Source: Bacteroidales bacterium (GTDB taxonomy: Bacteria; Bacteroidota; Bacteroidia; Bacteroidales; P3). From it: a stretch of DNA of 64,000 nucleotides. Position 1 is the first letter of the stretch. Every line of letters starts with the position of its first letter. The notes under the pieces were generated by a model. It was not told the DNA's origin and made no database searches. It worked only from the letters and a program-made list of their open reading frames with translations. Position numbers and translations under genes: made by a program. Below are positions 54,021 to 61,936 of the stretch, piece by piece. The stretch is from assembly GCA_024681475.1 (NCBI GenBank), contig JAILAT010000035.1:1-64000 (forward strand). Direction: 5' to 3'.

Positions 54021-54674
54021 CTAGTAATCGTAGATGATGCGACGGAGCTCGTAGAGATCGTCGTTCGAGAAGAATTTTTTGCGAAGATAGCGGGCCTTGA
54101 CGACTACCAAGGTGCGCTCCTCGCTGCCGAAATAGGTATCGGAGCCGAAATCCACAAAGTGCAGCATGTTGTTGTCGCTGGTGAGATAGAAAGCGAGGGC
54201 GTCGTTGGCGAATTCGCGGTTGCGGGCGCCATTCTTGGCGGTAAAAATCACATCGTTGCCCTCGGCGCGCCAGTCGCTTATCTCCTTGATAAGGTAAGGG
54301 TTGCCCTGGGCGGAAAAGCCCTCTTCGCCCGAGAAGACCACCGAGGTCTCACGCCTGTCGAGGTCGTAGCAGTAGCAGGAGGGGAAGCGTGTCTTTTCTA
54401 TATAATAAAGACGATGGTTGACGGAGTCGATGCGACGCAGCACCACCTCCTTGTCGGAAGGCAACGAGGCGATAAAGAACTCTGCCTCATCGAGATAGTA
54501 GCCCACCTCTTCGGCACCGCTGTCGTCGTTCGAGGTCGCCGACACCGTCAGTTGCTCGTGGTGGCTGCGGTCTCTCGACGTTGTGCCACCAAGGAAGAAG
54601 GCTACAACCAGCGCCACCAAGGCCAGCGCCGCGACGGCCAGCACCACTTTCCAGTTGATTTGTTTCGCTTCCAT
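54021..54674 (-). CDS. Membrane-anchored protein of unknown function
   Basis: 217 residues, family not recognised. One membrane helix near the start (WKVVLAVAALALVALVVAFFLG, about 8-29) followed by a Ser/Asp-rich linker. The remaining domain is strand-rich and reads like a beta-propeller or WD-type fragment (SVNHRLYYIEKTRFPSCYCY, RETSVVFSGEEGFSAQGNPY, DVIFTAKNGARNREFANDAL), with an acidic C-terminal YELRRIIYDY. It starts 32 bases after the S41 protease stop on the same strand, so the two are likely coexpressed. Confidence 0.6.
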   Translation of the reverse strand: MEAKQINWKVVLAVAALALVALVVAFFLGGTTSRDRSHHEQLTVSATSNDDSGAEEVGYYLDEAEFFIASLPSDKEVVLRRIDSVNHRLYYIEKTRFPSCYCYDLDRRETSVVFSGEEGFSAQGNPYLIKEISDWRAEGNDVIFTAKNGARNREFANDALAFYLTSDNNMLHFVDFGSDTYFGSEERTLVVVKARYLRKKFFSNDDLYELRRIIYDY

Positions 54675-54706
54675 GTGTTTTTCGTTTATTTATTACGCCG
54701 TTGGCG

Positions 54707-56509
54707 CTATTGCTTGATTTCCTTCACGGTCTGTATGGCGCGCTGCAGCCCCTCATCGTCGTCCTTCATGACGCGATAGTAGAACTCGATGCCGTAGAGG
54801 TTGCGTGCGATGAGCGACTTGATGAGATAGCCCATGTATACATCGCTGTGCTCGTTGATGCGCGCGCTGCGCTGGTCCTCGCTCTTGGCCTTGTCGTGCA
54901 GTGCTTCGGCAAACTGCGGGTCGGCGAGCAGCGCGGCCAGATAGTGTTCGTAGCTGTCGGCATGGATGACGTGGGCGGTGTCGGCCACGGTTTTCTTGGC
55001 CTGCTCGCCGAGCCACGAGGCCACCCATTCTCCCTTCACGTCGCTGCGGGCGATGTCCTTGGTGCTGGCGAAAGCGGCGAACTCCTTGGCGACAGCCAAC
55101 GAGTCGTAGTTTTGCAGGAAGAGGTCGAAAGTGGCGAAACTGGAGTCGGAGCGGTGCGCATCGGCCCAGTTGAGGGCAAAGGTGTTGAAGGCGCCGCTGG
55201 AGCGCAGCGAGAGGAAATAGTCCGACAGGCGCAGAGTGTCCATAGGCACAAAGACGTCGGGCATGATGCCGCCGCCGCCATAAACCACGCGGCCGCTCTT
55301 GGTGTAGAACTTCAGCGAGTCGGGGAAATTGATGGAGTCGGCATTGATCAGCTCGTTATGCAGGTAGCGGTTCTGAAGATCCTTGTTGTAGGCGGCGGTA
55401 CCGTCGTCGTAGGGTTTCTGGATGCAGCGGCCCGAAGGGGTGTAGTAGCGCGCCGTGGTGAGACGTATCTGTGCGCCGTCGTAGATTGGGAACATACGCT
55501 GCACCAATCCTTTACCGAATGTGCGGCGCCCCACCAGCGTGGCGCGGTCCCAGTCCTGCACGGCACCCGAGACAATCTCGGAGGCCGAAGCCGAATATTC
55601 GTCGACCAGCACCACCAGGGGCCCCGAGGTGAAGCTGCCGCCACGGTTGGAGCGGTAGTTCTGGCGCGGCGACTTGTCGCCTTCGGTGTATACGATGAGG
55701 CGGCCCGCATCGAGAAACTCGTTGGCGATGCCAAAGGCGATGTCGAGGTATCCGCCGCTGTTGCCACGCAGGTCAAAGACGAGGCGTTTCATGCCCTTCT
55801 TTTTCAGGGCGCTGATAGCCTCGCGCACTTCGCGGTGCGAGGTGCGTGCAAAACGCGTAAGGCGCAGATAGCCCACTTCATCGTCGAGCATAAAGTAGGT
55901 GTCGACCGAATAGATGGGCACCTTGTCGCGCACGATGTCGAACACCAGCGGATTGCTGAGTCCGGCGCGCTTCACGGTGAGCTTCACATGGGTGCCCTTC
56001 TTGCCACGCAGATGGTTGAATACGAACGTATTGTTGACACCCTTGTAGGTGGCCGTCGTGTCGTCGACCATCAGCAGTTTGTCGCCAATCTGCAGGCCCA
56101 CCTTCTCGGAGGGGCCGCCGACGATGACGTCGGTCACCGAGATGGTGTCGTCGACAATCTGGAACGAGATGCCCACGCCCTCGAAGTTGCCCTGCAGGCC
56201 CTCGTTGGTGCGCTCCACATCCTTGGCGGCGATGTAGGTGCTGTGGGGGTCGAGCTCGGCGAGCATCGACGAGACTGCTTTCTCGGTAATCTTCAAGTAG
56301 TTGGGGGTCTCGACATAGTAGTCGTTGATATAGCCGCACACCTCCTCGACGCGATAGAACTCCGAGGTGTCCTTCTTGGCGGCTTTGGTGTCGGTCTGTT
56401 CTACCGTGGCCTTGTTTTTTTTCGTCTTCGATTTCTTCTTCTCGTTCTGGGCTTGCAGCGAGCTGATTGTCAGCGCAAAAATGGCGAATATTACGATAGC
56501 TCTTTTCAT
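54707..56509 (-). CDS. S41 family C-terminal processing peptidase
   Basis: 600 residues. Signal peptide (MKRAIVIFAIFALTISSLQA) then a Lys-rich linker, a PDZ domain (about 95-180: VGISFQIVDDTISVTDVIVG, GPSEKVGLQIGDKLLMVDD) and the S41 core: DLRGNSGGYLDIAFGIANEF, catalytic Ser in VLVDEYSASASEIVSGA and Lys in RRTFGKGLVQRMF. A helical C-terminal part follows. Start 56509 is chosen at the signal. Tail-specific proteases trim envelope proteins. It is divergent from sppA. Confidence 0.93.
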   Translation of the reverse strand: MKRAIVIFAIFALTISSLQAQNEKKKSKTKKNKATVEQTDTKAAKKDTSEFYRVEEVCGYINDYYVETPNYLKITEKAVSSMLAELDPHSTYIAAKDVERTNEGLQGNFEGVGISFQIVDDTISVTDVIVGGPSEKVGLQIGDKLLMVDDTTATYKGVNNTFVFNHLRGKKGTHVKLTVKRAGLSNPLVFDIVRDKVPIYSVDTYFMLDDEVGYLRLTRFARTSHREVREAISALKKKGMKRLVFDLRGNSGGYLDIAFGIANEFLDAGRLIVYTEGDKSPRQNYRSNRGGSFTSGPLVVLVDEYSASASEIVSGAVQDWDRATLVGRRTFGKGLVQRMFPIYDGAQIRLTTARYYTPSGRCIQKPYDDGTAAYNKDLQNRYLHNELINADSINFPDSLKFYTKSGRVVYGGGGIMPDVFVPMDTLRLSDYFLSLRSSGAFNTFALNWADAHRSDSSFATFDLFLQNYDSLAVAKEFAAFASTKDIARSDVKGEWVASWLGEQAKKTVADTAHVIHADSYEHYLAALLADPQFAEALHDKAKSEDQRSARINEHSDVYMGYLIKSLIARNLYGIEFYYRVMKDDDEGLQRAIQTVKEIKQ

Positions 56510-56627
56510 TCCGAATCTGTTTTTTTTCACATTGTAACGACAAAAAAGAAATAATATTTTGTCATCCAAAAAATAAAATCGCGGTATCGTCGTTACTAAA
56601 TGGTATTTCATATTAAAAAGAACAAAA

Positions 56628-58553
56628 ATGAGCAACAAACCGATTGCCGCCACAGGCAAAAAGAAGAAATTCCCCTTCGGCAAAATAATGCTGGCCTCCG
56701 GCCTGGGGACCCTTATCGTATTTATCATTGTGGGCTTGTTCAAGTTTGGAGCCTTTGCCGCCATGCTAGGCCTCCTTGCCGCCGCCGGCACTGAGGAAGG
56801 CAGCACCGTCACCCCGCTGCGACACGACACCTTCCTGAAGATAGACCTCACCGAGGTGCTGCCCGAACGGTCGCCCTCGAAGCTCACCAGCCTGATGAAC
56901 AACGGCAACGAGATGGGCTTTGCCGACCTAGGCCGTGCTATTCGCGCCGCCGCCGACAACGACAAGGTGCAGGGCCTCTACCTCTACATGGGCAGCAGCT
57001 ATGGATACTCGTGGGGCATGAGCACCGAGCTCCGCCAGATGCTGGCAGAGTTCCGCGAGAGCGGCAAACCCATATATGTCTATGCCGACGCCTATAGCCA
57101 GAAAGGCTATTTTGTGGCCTCGGTGGCCGACAGCATCTACATGCACCCCGCTGGCATCATGGAGTTTGTGGGCATCGGCGCCGAAGCCATGTACTACAAG
57201 GAGCTCATCGACAAGCTGGGTGTCAACGTCACCCTGCTGCGTCCCAAAAGCAACAGCTACAAGAGCGCCGGCGAGACCTACACCACCAACAAGATGAGCG
57301 ACGCCAACCGCGAGCAGGTACGCGCATACATCTACAGTTTGTGGGACTATGCCACCCAGGAGATGGCCGCCAGCCGCAACATATCGGTCGACGGACTCAA
57401 CGACATTGCCGACCACCTTTCGGCATTCCTGCCTAACGGCGCGCTGGAGCACGGCCTCGTAGACCGTCTCTGTTTCGAGGCCGACGTAAAAAAGGTCATC
57501 ATGGACAAATACGGCATCGAGAAAATGGTGAACATCAAGGATTTCTCCTACAGCGCTCCCAAAGTCAAAGACAACGGCAACCAGATTGCCGTCATCTACG
57601 CCCAGGGCGACGTGGTTCAGGGCACCGGCTTCAACCAGGCCGTGTGGTCCGACAAAATCACCAAGGCTCTCGACGAGGCGGCTGCCGACGATAAGATCAA
57701 GGCCATCGTGCTGCGCGTCAACTCGCCCGGTGGCGCCGTCACCGCTTCGGAAATCATGACCAACGCCGTCGTCCGCGCCAAAGAGCACAAGCCCATTGTC
57801 GTCTCCATGAGCGACGTGGCGGCATCGGCAGGCTACGAGATTTCCTGCAACGCCGACATCATCGTGGCGCAGCCCACCACCGTCACCGGCTCCATCGGCG
57901 TCTTCGGCGTTGTCCCTGAAATAGGCAACACCATACGCCGCTATCTGGGCATCACCACCGACACCGTGAAGACCAACGCCAACTCCACCTCGCTGAGCAT
58001 CATGCGTCCCATGAGCGCCGAGATGATGGAGACCATGCAGCAGAACATCGAAGACTTCTACGTGACCTTCGTGACGCGCGTGGCCAACGGTCGTGGACTG
58101 GACTACGACTTTGTGGACAGCATCGCCCGCGGACGCGTCTGGACAGGTGCCGAAGCCCTCAAGCTGGGTCTGGTCGACACCCTCGGAGGTCTGGACCTGG
58201 CCATCCGCCTGGCTGCCGACCTCGCCGAGGTGGAGAGCTATAAAGTGATTGACTATCCGGCCCATAAGTCGGCATTCGAGGAACTGACGGAGCTTTCCAG
58301 CAACAGCGGAACAGCCAGCTACAGCACCCGTTACACCACCTCGGCCAACGCCCCCGCCGCCAATGGTCGCATGCCCGAAGGCTTCAGCCAGCTGTCTCCG
58401 CAGCAGCAGGCTGCCATAGGTGCCATACTGTTGCCTCGTCGCCAGGGCGACGGTGTGTGGAGCAGGGCCAACGCCATCGAGGACATCGTCATGCGCCTCT
58501 GCGAGCAACGCGAGATGCAGGCCCGTGTGGAGTTCCTGCTCGTCGAGGACTAA
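56628..58553 (+). CDS. sppA: Signal peptide peptidase SppA (long form)
   Basis: 641 residues with an N-terminal anchor helix (IMLASGLGTLIVFIIVGLFK, about 20-39). Two tandem peptidase halves follow. The catalytic Lys is K212 in SNSYKSAGETYT of the N-half; the Ser is S400 in MSDVAASAGYEISC of the C-half, matching the Ser-Lys dyad of E. coli SppA 67K. LRVNSPGGAVTASEIM is also conserved. It degrades cleaved signal peptides in the inner membrane. The next gene starts nine bases on. Confidence 0.93.
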   Translation: MSNKPIAATGKKKKFPFGKIMLASGLGTLIVFIIVGLFKFGAFAAMLGLLAAAGTEEGSTVTPLRHDTFLKIDLTEVLPERSPSKLTSLMNNGNEMGFADLGRAIRAAADNDKVQGLYLYMGSSYGYSWGMSTELRQMLAEFRESGKPIYVYADAYSQKGYFVASVADSIYMHPAGIMEFVGIGAEAMYYKELIDKLGVNVTLLRPKSNSYKSAGETYTTNKMSDANREQVRAYIYSLWDYATQEMAASRNISVDGLNDIADHLSAFLPNGALEHGLVDRLCFEADVKKVIMDKYGIEKMVNIKDFSYSAPKVKDNGNQIAVIYAQGDVVQGTGFNQAVWSDKITKALDEAAADDKIKAIVLRVNSPGGAVTASEIMTNAVVRAKEHKPIVVSMSDVAASAGYEISCNADIIVAQPTTVTGSIGVFGVVPEIGNTIRRYLGITTDTVKTNANSTSLSIMRPMSAEMMETMQQNIEDFYVTFVTRVANGRGLDYDFVDSIARGRVWTGAEALKLGLVDTLGGLDLAIRLAADLAEVESYKVIDYPAHKSAFEELTELSSNSGTASYSTRYTTSANAPAANGRMPEGFSQLSPQQQAAIGAILLPRRQGDGVWSRANAIEDIVMRLCEQREMQARVEFLLVED

Positions 58554-58562
58554 TGTAATCCA

Positions 58563-59312
58563 ATGGACATCAAAAAACGCATAGTACTCTTCACGCTGCT
58601 GACCGTCGCCTCTTTGGGCCTGAAAGCCCAGGAGGTGGACCTCAACAGTTTCACTTCCGGCATCGAGACATATCTGCGTGTCTACGAAGCCCACTGGGTA
58701 TGCACTGGCGACACGCTTGTGCAGTATCCCACCGACGACGGCGGCTACTACTACGAAATCGACGGATTCTGGATGGGATGCTGCGAAGTCACCCAGGACG
58801 GCTGGGAGTATCTCATGGGCTACAACCCCTCGGAGGTGAAAGGGCCCCTGCTGCCCGTCACCAACGTAAGCCGCGAGGAGGTGGACGCCTTCATGGAGAA
58901 GTTCACCAAACTCACCGGCTTGCAGTGGCGCCTGCCGACACGCGAAGAGTGGCTGCTGGCCTACCATGGCGGCATCTACTCCGAAGGCTACGCCTATGCC
59001 GGCAGCGACAACCCCGATTTTGTGGGCTGGACAGCCGGCAACAGTGGCGGGACGCTGCATCCCGTTGAGCGCCTTGTGGCCAACGAAGTGATGCTGAACG
59101 ACATGCTGGGCAATGTGGCGGAGATGGTCACCGACGGCGACAGCCTGCTCTACATGGGCGGCAGCTACCTCACCCCCACCCCACCCAATTGCCTGAAGAA
59201 AAACAGCATACGTCCCACACGAGTAGAAGAAGACACCGCCTATCCGCCTCACGCCGCAGGTTTCCGTGTGGTGTGCCGCATCGCCCACTCCTTCAAGGAC
59301 ACGGGGCTATAG
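58563..59312 (+). CDS. SUMF1/formylglycine-generating-enzyme-like exported protein
   Basis: 249 residues with a signal peptide (about 1-20, ending LKAQ). The mature part has FWMGCCEVTQDGWEYLMGYN, VTNVSREEVDAFMEKF, LQWRLPTREEWLLAYHGG, MLNDMLGNVAEMVTDG, GGSYLTP and AAGFRVVCRI, the landmarks of FGE-sulfatase/SUMF1-type domains. It is somewhat short, and the paired catalytic Cys of true formylglycine enzymes are not evident, so it may be a non-catalytic relative such as those in gliding or effector complexes. It follows sppA closely and is probably coexpressed. Confidence 0.8.
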   Translation: MDIKKRIVLFTLLTVASLGLKAQEVDLNSFTSGIETYLRVYEAHWVCTGDTLVQYPTDDGGYYYEIDGFWMGCCEVTQDGWEYLMGYNPSEVKGPLLPVTNVSREEVDAFMEKFTKLTGLQWRLPTREEWLLAYHGGIYSEGYAYAGSDNPDFVGWTAGNSGGTLHPVERLVANEVMLNDMLGNVAEMVTDGDSLLYMGGSYLTPTPPNCLKKNSIRPTRVEEDTAYPPHAAGFRVVCRIAHSFKDTGL

Positions 59313-59360
59313 GGCTGTGAAAAGAGAATAGTGATTTATTGCTTAACGAAGAACCATACA

Positions 59361-60233
59361 ATGATGAACAAAGTAAAAATAGGAATCGTGCAACAGGCCT
59401 GCGGGGCCGACAAGGAGCAGAACATCGCCCGCTACACCGAGCGTGTGCGCCAGCTGGCCGCCGACGGTGCCCAGATCATCTGCCTGCAGGAGCTTTTCGC
59501 GTCGCTCTACTTCTGCGACACCGAGGACTACCACAACTTCCGCTATGCCGAAGCCATCCCCGACGGCCCCACAACACAGCATTTCATGCAACTGGCCAAG
59601 GAGTTGGGCGTGGTCATCATCTGTTCGCTGTTCGAGAAACGCGCCGAAGGGCTGTACCACAACACCACTGCCGTCATCGATGCCGACGGAAGCTATCTGG
59701 GCAAATACCGCAAGATGCACATCCCCGACGACCCTGGCTACTATGAGAAGTTCTACTTCACGCCCGGCGACCTGGGCTACAAGGTGTTCCACACGCGCTA
59801 TGCCCGCATCGGCGTGTTGATATGCTGGGATCAGTGGTACCCCGAAGCGGCACGCATCACCGCCTTGAAGGGCGCCGAGATACTATTCTTCCCCACGGCC
59901 ATCGGCTGGGCGTTGAGCCAGGACGATGCCACCAACGACGAGCAGTATCAGGCATGGCAGACCATCCAGCGCAGCCACGCCGTGGCCAACGGCATCCCCG
60001 TGGTCAGCGTGAACCGCACAGGCCGCGAAGGCGAGATGCAGTTTTGGGGCGGCTCGTTCGTCACCAACGCCTTCGGCCGCGTGCTCTGGCAGGCGCCCCA
60101 TCTGGAGGAATGCACACACATCGAGGAACTTGACCTCAGCGATAGCGACAAATACCGTCGCCACTGGCCCTACCTGCGCGACCGGCGCATCGACAGCTAC
60201 GCCCCTATCACGAAACGATATCTGGACGAATAG
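59361..60233 (+). CDS. aguB: N-carbamoylputrescine amidohydrolase
   Basis: Nitrilase-superfamily enzyme of 290 residues converting N-carbamoylputrescine to putrescine, CO2 and ammonia. The catalytic triad is visible: Glu in ICLQELFASLYFC, Lys in GKYRKMHIPDDPGY and Cys155 in GVLICWDQWYPEAA. The EKFYFTPGD and VNRTGREG motifs fit AguB rather than other nitrilases. Two Met codons (59361, 59364) start the protein; the upstream open frame is unlike the family. Its partner AguA is encoded 225 bases downstream, with the repeat element between them. Confidence 0.95.
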   Translation: MMNKVKIGIVQQACGADKEQNIARYTERVRQLAADGAQIICLQELFASLYFCDTEDYHNFRYAEAIPDGPTTQHFMQLAKELGVVIICSLFEKRAEGLYHNTTAVIDADGSYLGKYRKMHIPDDPGYYEKFYFTPGDLGYKVFHTRYARIGVLICWDQWYPEAARITALKGAEILFFPTAIGWALSQDDATNDEQYQAWQTIQRSHAVANGIPVVSVNRTGREGEMQFWGGSFVTNAFGRVLWQAPHLEECTHIEELDLSDSDKYRRHWPYLRDRRIDSYAPITKRYLDE

Positions 60234-60277
60234 TGCCCAGTGACCAGTGAATAGTGATAAGTAAATAGTAAAAGAAA

Positions 60278-60416
60278 TCCGCGCCAAGGCGCGAATAATT
60301 TATCAGATCTATAGATTTCAGCCGCGCAGCGGCTAGGAGAACCACGCCGAAGGCGCGCGAAGCAAAAAATCAACAAGATCGACCATATCTCGCGAGGCGC
60401 CAAGCCGAGCAGGAGA
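60278..60416 (+). repeat. Mosaic of GNA-loop mini-hairpins, element A
   Basis: One about 139-base unit in the aguB-aguA spacer. In order: CGCGCC-AA-GGCGCG (60280-60293); the AT-rich linker ataatttatcagatctat (60294-60311, continuing agattt); GCCGC-GCA-GCGGC (60321-60333); taggagaa linker; CGCC-GAA-GGCG (60345-60355); GCGAAGC (60357-60363); linker atcaacaagatcgacc; and a degenerate GGCGCCAAGCC followed by GAGCAGGAG. The second copy, in 62850-63100, keeps linkers but changes stems and loop centre. Confidence 0.8.
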
Positions 60417-60457
60417 AAAAAGCAATCGAGATTTAAAGACATAACCGACACAACACC

Positions 60458-61498
60458 ATGATAATCAACCCATCACCCAAGGAACAAGGCTACTACCTCC
60501 CTGCCGAATGGGAGAAACACGAAGCCACATGGCTCAGCTACCCCCACAACGAAGACTCCTGGCCGGGCAAGATAGAGACCATCTTCCCTGCCTACCACCT
60601 CTTCATCAAGACCTTGACAGAGGTTGAAACCGTCCACATCAACGTGCTGGACCAAGCCATGGAAGACCGTGTGCGGCAGGCGCTTCACGACGCCGGCGCC
60701 TTCATGGTCAACATCGAGTTCCACCAGTTCCCCACCAACGACGCTTGGTGTCGCGACCACGGCCCCGCGTTCCTGCTCAACCGCAAGAACAACCACCGCG
60801 CCTTGGTGAACTGGAACCACAATGCATGGGGAGGCAAATACCCCTATGAGCTGGACACCCAGATTCCTGCGCACATCGCAAAATACTTGGGTATGACCAT
60901 GTTCGAGCCCCACATCGTCATGGAAGGTGGCTCGATAGATGTCAACGGCTGTGGCGACCTGCTGACCACCACGTCGTGCCTGCTCAACCCCAACCGCAAT
61001 CCCAGCCTCACACAAGAGCAGATTGAAGAGCACCTGCGCGCCTACTATGGTGTGGACAACATCATCTGGCTGGGCGACGGCATTGTGGGCGACGACACCG
61101 ACGGACATGTCGACGACCTGTCGCGCTTTGCCGACACCGACCTGATTGTCACCGCCGTGGAAGAAGACCCCAACGACGAGAACTACGTCCCGCTGCAGGA
61201 GAACCTGCAACGGCTGAAACGCTGCCGCCTGGCCAACGGCAAGCAGCCCGACATTGCCGAGCTGCCCATGCCCTCGCCAGTGATATGGGAAGGCCAGCGG
61301 CTGCCCGCCAGCTATGCCAATTTCTACATCTGCAACGGTCTGGTCATCTTCCCCACCTACAAGTGCGACAACGACACCCGCGCCGCCTACGTGCTGGAGG
61401 AGTGTTTTCCCACACACGAAATCGTCGGTATCGACAGCACCGACATCATCTGGGGTCTCGGCAGCTTCCACTGCCTGAGCCAGCAGATGCCAGAATGA
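60458..61498 (+). CDS. aguA: Agmatine deiminase
   Basis: 346-residue pentein enzyme converting agmatine to N-carbamoylputrescine. Residues in order: DAWCRDHGPAFLLN (substrate Asp), MEGGSIDVNGCGDLLTT, HVDDLSRF (catalytic His/Asp), and nucleophile Cys339 in LGSFHCLSQQMPE, which ends the protein. With AguB upstream this completes the agmatine-to-putrescine route; the arginine decarboxylase that would feed it is not in the window. There is no signal peptide, so it is cytosolic, unlike the exported homologue at 19522. Confidence 0.96.
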   Translation: MIINPSPKEQGYYLPAEWEKHEATWLSYPHNEDSWPGKIETIFPAYHLFIKTLTEVETVHINVLDQAMEDRVRQALHDAGAFMVNIEFHQFPTNDAWCRDHGPAFLLNRKNNHRALVNWNHNAWGGKYPYELDTQIPAHIAKYLGMTMFEPHIVMEGGSIDVNGCGDLLTTTSCLLNPNRNPSLTQEQIEEHLRAYYGVDNIIWLGDGIVGDDTDGHVDDLSRFADTDLIVTAVEEDPNDENYVPLQENLQRLKRCRLANGKQPDIAELPMPSPVIWEGQRLPASYANFYICNGLVIFPTYKCDNDTRAAYVLEECFPTHEIVGIDSTDIIWGLGSFHCLSQQMPE

Positions 61499-61584
61499 AA
61501 CGAACCTGAAATCCAGTCACATGAGCAAAGAGATACAATAACAAGTAGAAAGAACATCATTTTTTGAGACAATCCAACAAGTAA

Positions 61585-61604
61585 CCCCACACTCGAGTGT
61601 GGGG
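61585..61604. terminator. 20-base perfect palindrome after aguA
   Basis: CCCCACACTCGAGTGTGGGG, self-complementary without a loop, followed by TTTATTTATT. It lies 86 bases after the aguA stop and could terminate transcription. A sister palindrome is at 61805-61824. Confidence 0.6.
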
Positions 61605-61643
61605 TTTATTTATTCCGATGACGTTTCCATGAATATCTCGGCG

Positions 61644-61785
61644 AGACTCCCATGAGAACCTTACAAACCTAGGCTCGGAGATTCCTATATGAACCCTACA
61701 AACTTAGGCCCGGAGATTCCTATGAGAGCCTTACAAACCCAGGCTCGGCGAGATTCCTATGAGAGCCTTACAAACCTAGGCTCGG
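61644..61785 (+). repeat. Four 35-base tandem repeats
   Basis: Units at 61644-61678, 61679-61713, 61714-61748 and 61751-61785 (two extra bases before the last). Consensus begins AGATTCCTATGAGAGCCTTA and ends CAAACCTAGGCTCGG. Each unit has internal complementarity, GAGCC...GGCTC. Units 3 and 4 differ at one base; units 1 and 2 are more diverged. No spacers, so not a CRISPR array. Confidence 0.88.
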
Positions 61786-61804
61786 AGAGCCTAACTCTCT
61801 ATAA

Positions 61805-61824
61805 CCCCACACTGCAGTGTGGGG
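61805..61824. repeat. Sister palindrome right of the tandem repeats
   Basis: CCCCACACTGCAGTGTGGGG. It differs from 61585-61604 only in the central CGAG/GCAG bases and, like it, is preceded by TAA. The two palindromes bracket the 35-base tandem array. Confidence 0.8.
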
Positions 61825-61843
61825 CATTCTACGAGAGAAGAAA

Positions 61844-61862
61844 CGCGTGTCGGAGACACGCG
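61844..61862. terminator. Hairpin with GGA triloop near the SIMPL stop
   Basis: CGCGTGTC-GGA-GACACGCG, an 8-base perfect stem with a three-base loop, flanked by GAGAG and CTCTC that can extend it. On the minus strand it comes about 75 bases after the SIMPL stop. The rest of 61499-61936 is made of the repeats listed here and holds no gene. Confidence 0.6.
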
Positions 61863-61936
61863 CTCTCCGATGGCAGCAAAGGGGCAAACACCCATGTTAT
61901 GATCCTGTATCAAAGTCTCGCCGGTGTCGCCAGACA

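Noticed and set aside
56928-59288. Very long open frame on the minus strand (786 codons)
   Set aside because: It lies antisense to sppA and the SUMF1-like gene, which have clear family sequence. Its translation is low complexity, an effect of GC-rich codon use.
61644-61785. Possible CRISPR-like array
   Set aside because: The 35-base units abut directly; there are no unique spacers and no cas genes.
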